Of a DNA stretch of 10,050 nt, positions 6,902-10,050 are shown in pieces. Under the pieces are notes generated by a model. The model saw only the letters and a program-made list of their open reading frames with translations, did no database searches and had not been told where the DNA came from. This stretch comes from an uncultured Verrucomicrobiota bacterium. GTDB taxonomy: Bacteria; Verrucomicrobiota; Verrucomicrobiia; Chthoniobacterales; SZAS-18. Position 1 is the stretch's first letter; each line of letters starts with the position of its first letter. The translations under genes and the position numbers were made by a program. The DNA lies in the NCBI GenBank assembly GCA_937873255.1, contig CALMVM010000005.1:9629-19678 (forward strand), in the 5' to 3' direction.

Positions 6902-7114
6902 ATGATCGCTGAAGCCCGCCGCCTGTTGGAAGCCAGTCCGTTTGTGCCCTTCATGGTGCGGACGAGCGACGGACGCGAATACCAAGTGCCAACCGCCGAC
7001 CATGCAAAACTCAATCCGCGCGGCACTTACCTGATCGTCTTTTTCGACGATGATAGTCACGCTACGATCTCGGGACTGCATCTCGTCGCGGTGATCGAGA
7101 AGGTAGCCGCGTGA
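6902..7114 (+). CDS. Small conserved 'PFxPF' protein, function unknown
   Basis: This 70-residue protein resembles a small family that I recall as frequent in Planctomycetes and Verrucomicrobia. The core reads 'PFVPFMVRTSDGREYQVP', then a short helix, then 'TYLIVFFDDDSHATIS' and a final strand 'HLVAVIEKV', which suggests a compact all-beta fold. It has no signal peptide, membrane segment or cysteine. ATG 6902 follows a weak GACGGA-like site. Its stop codon overlaps the GTG start of the ABC ATPase gene (GTGA), so the two are likely translated together; whether they work together is unknown. The 46-base gap to the upstream gene suggests the same transcript. Confidence 0.75.
   Translation: MIAEARRLLEASPFVPFMVRTSDGREYQVPTADHAKLNPRGTYLIVFFDDDSHATISGLHLVAVIEKVAA
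7097..7103 (+). promoter_or_regulatory. Ribosome binding site deciding the ABC ATPase start
   Basis: GAGAAGG lies 7 bases before GTG 7111 and 13 bases before ATG 7117. The spacing favours the GTG start, which overlaps the upstream stop codon as GTGA. Confidence 0.5.
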
Positions 7115-7923
7115 CGATGTTAGAAGTCCGCCACCTCACGATCCGTTTCGCCCCCGGCGGCCCGGCAGCGGTGGACGATGTTAGTTTTTCCATCGGCGCG
7201 GGCGAGACGCTCGCGGTCGTCGGCGAGAGCGGCAGCGGCAAGAGCGTGACGGCGCTGGCCATGACGCGCCTGCTGCCCGAACCTCCCGCGCGCTACGAAC
7301 GTGGCGAAATCCTGTTGGAAGGCCGCGACCTGTTGACCTTGCCCGAGAGCGGGTTGCGCGCCGTGCGCGGTGGGCAGATCGCCTACGTTTTCCAGGATCC
7401 CGCGACGACGCTCAACCCGGTGCTCACGATCCGCGCGCAGATGGACGAGGTGCTCGCGCTGCACCGTCCCGACGTGCCCGCCAACCGCCGCGCGCGCGAC
7501 GCCGAGATCGTGAGCGAACTCACGGAGGTCGGCATCACCGAGCCGGAAAAACGTCTGCGCGCCTACCCGCACGAACTCAGCGGCGGCATGGCGCAACGCG
7601 TGGTCATCGCGATGGCGCTGGCGTGCCGCCCAAAACTCCTCGTCGCCGACACCGTGCAGCGGCAGATCATGGACCTGTTCCGCGAGTTGAAGGGAAAATT
7701 CGGCATGGGCATTTTGCTCATCACGCATAATTTCGGGATCATCGGCGGGTTGGCCGACCGGGTGGCGGTGATGTTTCGCGGCCGGCTCGTGGAAGAAGGC
7801 AAAACCGGTGACGTGCTCGGCGCGCCGCAGCATCCGTACACGCGTGCGTTGATCGATTGCATCCCCAAGCTCGGCGCGCACCGTCGGCGGCTGGCGACGA
7901 TTGACCATGCAAGCCTTCATTGA
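7111..7923 (+). CDS. Oligopeptide/dipeptide-type ABC transporter ATPase lacking the Walker B glutamate and D-loop
   Basis: By homology this is the ATP-binding subunit of a peptide/nickel (Opp/Dpp-type) importer at the cytoplasmic membrane face. The 270-residue product has Walker A G38-S45 ('GESGSGKS'), Q-loop Q95 ('VFQDP'), signature 156-162 ('LSGGMAQ'), H-loop H206 ('LLITHN') and the Opp-type 'HPYTRAL' end. After Walker B, however, it reads 'LLVAD' (to D180) then 'TVQRQIMDL', where the family has LLVADEPTTALDVTVQRQ: eight residues, including the catalytic Glu and the D-loop, are absent with the frame kept. Such an ATPase should bind but hardly hydrolyse ATP. The C-terminus is also shorter than the usual 320-330 residues. 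No permease or binding-protein gene is adjacent. GTG 7111 is preferred over ATG 7117 by ribosome-site spacing. The end overlaps xerD by 17 bases. The loss may be a true mutation, making this a pseudogene, or a sequence error. Confidence 0.87.
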   Translation: MTMLEVRHLTIRFAPGGPAAVDDVSFSIGAGETLAVVGESGSGKSVTALAMTRLLPEPPARYERGEILLEGRDLLTLPESGLRAVRGGQIAYVFQDPATTLNPVLTIRAQMDEVLALHRPDVPANRRARDAEIVSELTEVGITEPEKRLRAYPHELSGGMAQRVVIAMALACRPKLLVADTVQRQIMDLFRELKGKFGMGILLITHNFGIIGGLADRVAVMFRGRLVEEGKTGDVLGAPQHPYTRALIDCIPKLGAHRRRLATIDHASLH

Positions 7924-8806
7924 GTCCTTCATCCGCTACCTCGCCACCGAGCGCGGGCTGTCGGACAACTACCAGTTCTCCGTGCGCCGGTCGCTGGAAC
8001 GTTTCGCGGCCTGGTGCAAGGACGCGCACGGCATCGAGCATCCCCGCGAGATTACCCTGGATCGGATCACCGAATATCTGACCGCGCGAAAACGCGACGG
8101 CCTCGCCGCCGGCTCGATCAAGCTAGAACTCGTCGCCGTTAAAATCTTCCTGCGCCACCTCCACGCGACGCGCCAGATCGAACGCGACGAGGGCGAGACC
8201 CTGCGCCTGCCGAAGCTGGACCGTTCGCTGCCCGACACGCTCAACGAGGTGCAGGTCGAGCAGTTCCTCGCCGCTTTGCCCCCCGCCACGCCGGACGATC
8301 CATTGGCGTTGCGCGACCGCGCGATGTTGGAGTTATTCTACGCCAGCGGCCTGCGGATCTCGGAGTTGATCGGCGCGAAGCTGGAAAATCTCAACCTCGA
8401 CGAGGGGATCATCCGCGTGCTCGGCAAAGGGCAGAAAACGCGGCTCGTGCCCGTCGGCAGCCAGGCGCGCGAGGCGATCCGGTCCTACCTCGCCGGGGGG
8501 CGTCCGAAGTTCGTCAAAAAACGAACGGGCAGCGACGTGTTTCTTTCCCGCCAGGGAGGCCGGCTAACGACGCAGCGGGTCTACGACATCGTCAAGCGCA
8601 CGGCGGCGCTCTCCGGGTTGGAAGTTAACGTCTACCCACACCTGTTGCGGCATAGTTTCGCCACGCATCTGTTGACCAACGGCGCGGACCTGCGCGTGAT
8701 CCAGGAGCTACTCGGGCACGCGGACATTTCGACGACGCAAATCTATACCCACGTGGACCAGCAGCGGCTCAAGTCGGTCCACCACAAGTTTCACCCGCGC
8801 GGCTGA
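7907..8806 (+). CDS. xerD: Tyrosine recombinase, XerC/XerD type
   Basis: This is a site-specific DNA recombinase, most likely the chromosome dimer resolution enzyme acting at dif with a partner Xer protein. The 299-residue length is that of XerC/XerD. The N-terminal SAM-like DNA-binding domain covers about 1-100 and the catalytic domain about 110-290. All six catalytic residues are visible: R150 ('SGLRISEL'), K174 ('GKGQKTR'), H245 and R248 ('PHLLRHSFATH'), H271 ('LLGHAD') and nucleophile Y280 ('TQIYTHV'). The linker 'LPKLDRSLPDTL' is XerD-like, so I prefer XerD over XerC. ATG 7907 gives the normal N-terminus; an in-frame TTG at 7901 adds only two residues. The start lies inside the end of the ABC ATPase gene and the stop overlaps lspA tail to tail by 16 bases. 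No phage or integron genes are nearby, which supports a housekeeping role. Confidence 0.93.
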   Translation: MQAFIESFIRYLATERGLSDNYQFSVRRSLERFAAWCKDAHGIEHPREITLDRITEYLTARKRDGLAAGSIKLELVAVKIFLRHLHATRQIERDEGETLRLPKLDRSLPDTLNEVQVEQFLAALPPATPDDPLALRDRAMLELFYASGLRISELIGAKLENLNLDEGIIRVLGKGQKTRLVPVGSQAREAIRSYLAGGRPKFVKKRTGSDVFLSRQGGRLTTQRVYDIVKRTAALSGLEVNVYPHLLRHSFATHLLTNGADLRVIQELLGHADISTTQIYTHVDQQRLKSVHHKFHPRG

Positions 8807-9357
8807 GAGGGCGCGCCGGCTTCGGTTTTCCGACCCTTTGCGTCGAAGAACGAGCCGATCAGGAAACACCCCACCGCCACGCAGATGCAACTGTCGGCCA
8901 CGTTGAAAGTGGCGAACGGGTGCGCCCCGGGAAAGTGCAGGTCGAACGACAGAAAATCCACGACGTGCCCCCGCACGATGCGGTCGGTGACGTTGCCCAG
9001 GATCCCGGGCAGAAGCAAACACAAGCCCGCCGCCGTCCAGCGATCCGCGAACGCCCCCCGCCGCCACAACACGACCAACACTACCACGGCTACCGCTGCC
9101 AGCGCCAGGAAGAACGCGCCCGCCCCCTGGAACATCCCGAAGGCCGCACCGTGGTTGACACTGTGCCAAAGCTCGAAAAACCCGGGGACGACCACGTGGC
9201 TTTCACCGAGGCTCAGGTTGGCCACGACGACGATTTTCGACCATTGATCGAGCGCGTAGAGTGGCGCGAAAGTCCCCAGCAGCACCCACGGCGACGGCAT
9301 GGGACGCCGGGGACGGTCGGGCGGGACAGGTTCGTCGGCGGATTCGGGTGTCATCAT
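8791..9357 (-). CDS. lspA: Lipoprotein signal peptidase (signal peptidase II)
   Basis: This inner-membrane aspartic protease removes signal peptides from prolipoproteins after lipid attachment to the lipobox cysteine. The 188-residue product has the family motifs in order: 'DQWSK' (37-41) at the end of the first membrane helix, 'NHGAAFGMF' (68-76), 'GILGNVTDR' (118-126), 'GHVVDF' with catalytic D134, and 'FNVADS' with catalytic D155. Four membrane helices are visible at about 24-46, 78-98, 107-122 and 151-171. The N-terminal tail (1-23) is proline-rich and longer than usual. Two adjacent ATGs (9357 and 9354) are possible starts, with no Shine-Dalgarno site; a third, at residue 20, would also leave the first helix intact. 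The frame stays open upstream to the window edge, but that stretch is antisense to the next gene. The 3' end overlaps xerD by 16 bases in convergent orientation. Confidence 0.93.
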   Translation of the reverse strand: MMTPESADEPVPPDRPRRPMPSPWVLLGTFAPLYALDQWSKIVVVANLSLGESHVVVPGFFELWHSVNHGAAFGMFQGAGAFFLALAAVAVVVLVVLWRRGAFADRWTAAGLCLLLPGILGNVTDRIVRGHVVDFLSFDLHFPGAHPFATFNVADSCICVAVGCFLIGSFFDAKGRKTEAGAPSQPRG

Positions 9358-9432
9358 TGCGCGGAACCGGGAAAAAGGCTCCCGAGCCAACCGCACGCCG
9401 ACGCTGCCCGCAAGGCTAAAAAGGAGGACTTT
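9358..9432. promoter_or_regulatory. Divergent intergenic region between lspA and the TonB-domain gene
   Basis: The two genes point away from each other, so both promoters should lie between 9358 and about 9432. I see no convincing -35/-10 pairs. The region is locally A-rich at 9371-9376 and 9418-9422. The call rests on layout. Confidence 0.35.
9422..9427 (+). promoter_or_regulatory. Perfect AGGAGG ribosome binding site upstream of an alternative GTG start
   Basis: AGGAGG at 9422-9427 lies 5 bases before GTG 9433, which is in frame with, and 17 codons upstream of, the ATG 9484 of the TonB-domain gene. It is the strongest Shine-Dalgarno site in the window. It suggests that translation may begin at GTG 9433. 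Confidence 0.6.
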
Positions 9433-9483
9433 GTGAAAACCTTGCTTGTCCTGTGGGTTGGTTTGTGCTGGAATCGGCGGCCG

Positions 9484-9858
9484 ATGAAGAAAACCGCTTT
9501 CTCCCTGCTGCTCTTCACCGTCTTGGCGGGCGTCACGCCCACCGGCGTCTCCGCCGCCCCCAAGCCCACGCCCAGTCCCACGCCGGCCGCCTCGCCCGCG
9601 GCGGCTCCCGTGGACGCTACGGGTTGGACGACGCCGCGTCCTCCGTACCCGGACGCCGCGCGCAAGGGGAAATTCTCGGGCAGCGTGAGGTTGCGGGTGG
9701 TCACCGACCGCCGGGGCAAGATCAAAAAGGCGACGGTCCTGGAATCCAGCGGCCACAAGGAACTGGACGACGCGACGGTGCAGTTCGCGCTGGCGAACTG
9801 GACCGGCCCGAAGTTCAGCCAGGCGGTGTACGTGCAGAATTACACGTACAAGAAGTAA
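9484..9858 (+). CDS. Short secreted protein with TonB C-terminal domain
   Basis: The protein carries a TonB C-terminal-type domain, which in TonB contacts outer-membrane receptors. From ATG 9484 it has 124 residues: a signal peptide (K2-K3, hydrophobic core 5-17, likely cleavage after 'VSA' at residue 24), a Pro/Ala/Thr-rich linker (26-45) and the TonB-type domain (about 50-120) with 'RPPYPDAARKGKFSGSV', 'VVTDRRGKIKKATVLESSG' and 'LDDATVQFALANW'. The N-terminus looks cleavable rather than a TonB anchor, so energy coupling through ExbB/ExbD is doubtful; a periplasmic, perhaps cell-wall or protein-binding role is possible. An in-frame GTG at 9433, behind a perfect AGGAGG, would add 17 residues ('MKTLLVLWVGLCWNRRP') and could give a longer, anchored N-terminus. 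I keep ATG 9484 because it gives a textbook signal peptide; the choice is uncertain. It is divergent from lspA and has no partner genes in view. Confidence 0.85.
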   Translation: MKKTAFSLLLFTVLAGVTPTGVSAAPKPTPSPTPAASPAAAPVDATGWTTPRPPYPDAARKGKFSGSVRLRVVTDRRGKIKKATVLESSGHKELDDATVQFALANWTGPKFSQAVYVQNYTYKK

Positions 9859-9891
9859 TCTTTCCGGCGCTGGCTGCGGCGAAAGGCTGCC

Positions 9892-10017
9892 GTGTCCGGT
9901 TTTGGGAGAAACGCCCCGCGAGCACAAGCGCGGCGACACCGCGCCGCAGTGGAAACGGTCGCGACGCTCGCCGGTCCGAGGCTTGAGTGAAGCGAGTCCA
10001 ACGTCTCGCCCGGACAC
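9892..10017. repeat. Gene-free 3' segment with nested inverted repeats
   Basis: The last 192 bases (9859-10050) hold no gene that I can support. Inside them are nested perfect inverted repeats: outer arms GTGTCCGG (9892-9899) and CCGGACAC (10010-10017), middle arms GCGAGC (9918-9923) and GCTCGC (9966-9971), inner hairpin GCGCGG (9928-9933) and CCGCGC (9939-9944) with a 5-base loop, plus a small side hairpin GCTT/AAGC (9981-9993). The layout resembles a branched folded element. It could be a dispersed intergenic repeat, a structured RNA or a terminator-like structure behind the TonB-domain gene, but no T tail follows. Part of the pairing is expected by chance at this GC content. Confidence 0.4.
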
Positions 10018-10050
10018 TCCGACTTGACTCCCGGCGCTCCGCGTGCGCAT

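Noticed and set aside
7907..8806. Phage or integrative-element integrase
   Set aside because: Length, linker and motif spacing are those of XerC/XerD. There is no tRNA attachment site, excisionase or phage gene around it.
9484..9858. Canonical TonB energy transducer with ExbB/ExbD
   Set aside because: The N-terminus from ATG 9484 looks like a cleavable signal peptide, the linker is short, and no exbB or exbD is present. Only the C-terminal domain supports the TonB name.
9358..10050. Minus-strand open frame upstream of lspA to the window edge
   Set aside because: It is antisense to the TonB-domain gene and has arginine-rich, unstructured content. The LspA homology begins only near 9300.
1..10050. 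tRNA, rRNA, CRISPR array, riboswitch or insertion sequence
   Set aside because: Nearly all sequence is covered by protein genes. The few gaps show no spaced direct repeats, no terminal inverted repeats with a transposase, and no tRNA-like cloverleaf that I could recognise.

Overview
The window is a GC-rich (roughly 60-65% by eye), densely coding bacterial chromosome segment with 12 protein genes and no rRNA, tRNA, CRISPR array or insertion sequence that I can see. The gene mix suggests a Verrucomicrobiota-like bacterium or a relative in the PVC group. It includes an amidohydrolase of the type common there, a small secreted protein of unknown function, a UvrB/UvrC-motif protein opening with a 'GWxxEPGQ' type N-terminus, the small 'PFxPF' protein, and a sirohydrochlorin chelatase next to a DR2241-type Fe-S protein. 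This assignment is inference from gene style, not proof. Most starts lack a recognisable Shine-Dalgarno site, and several genes overlap by a few bases.

Left part, minus strand (1-3361). Read in the direction of transcription this holds a secreted protein of unknown function (3361-2753), a two-domain CbiX/SirB-type chelatase (2713-1850), a cysteine-rich DR2241-like Fe-S protein starting inside the chelatase stop codon (GTGA, 1853-1218), and an amidohydrolase running off the left edge (1120-1). The chelatase and Fe-S protein look like one functional pair in tetrapyrrole metal insertion.

Centre, plus strand (3464-8806). Starting from a divergent 102-bp intergenic region, seven genes run in one direction with gaps of 66 bases or less, two of them overlapping: aldo/keto reductase, UvrB/UvrC-motif protein, cytoplasmic sulfite-oxidase-like molybdenum protein, DUF1828/DUF1829-type protein, 70-residue conserved protein, oligopeptide-type ABC ATPase, and a XerC/XerD tyrosine recombinase. 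The run looks like one transcription unit, although the functions do not form an obvious pathway.

Right part (8791-10050). Signal peptidase II (lspA, minus) overlaps the xerD 3' end tail to tail. Divergent from it is a short secreted protein with a TonB C-terminal domain (plus). The last 192 bases hold no gene but contain nested inverted repeats.

The most notable observation is that the ABC ATPase, otherwise complete in its motifs, lacks the eight residues that normally follow Walker B (the EPTTALDV segment), with the frame preserved. It therefore has no catalytic glutamate and no D-loop. A similar short loss, this time shifting the frame, may affect the amidohydrolase C-terminus at the left edge. 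I found no convincing new multi-gene system in this window.
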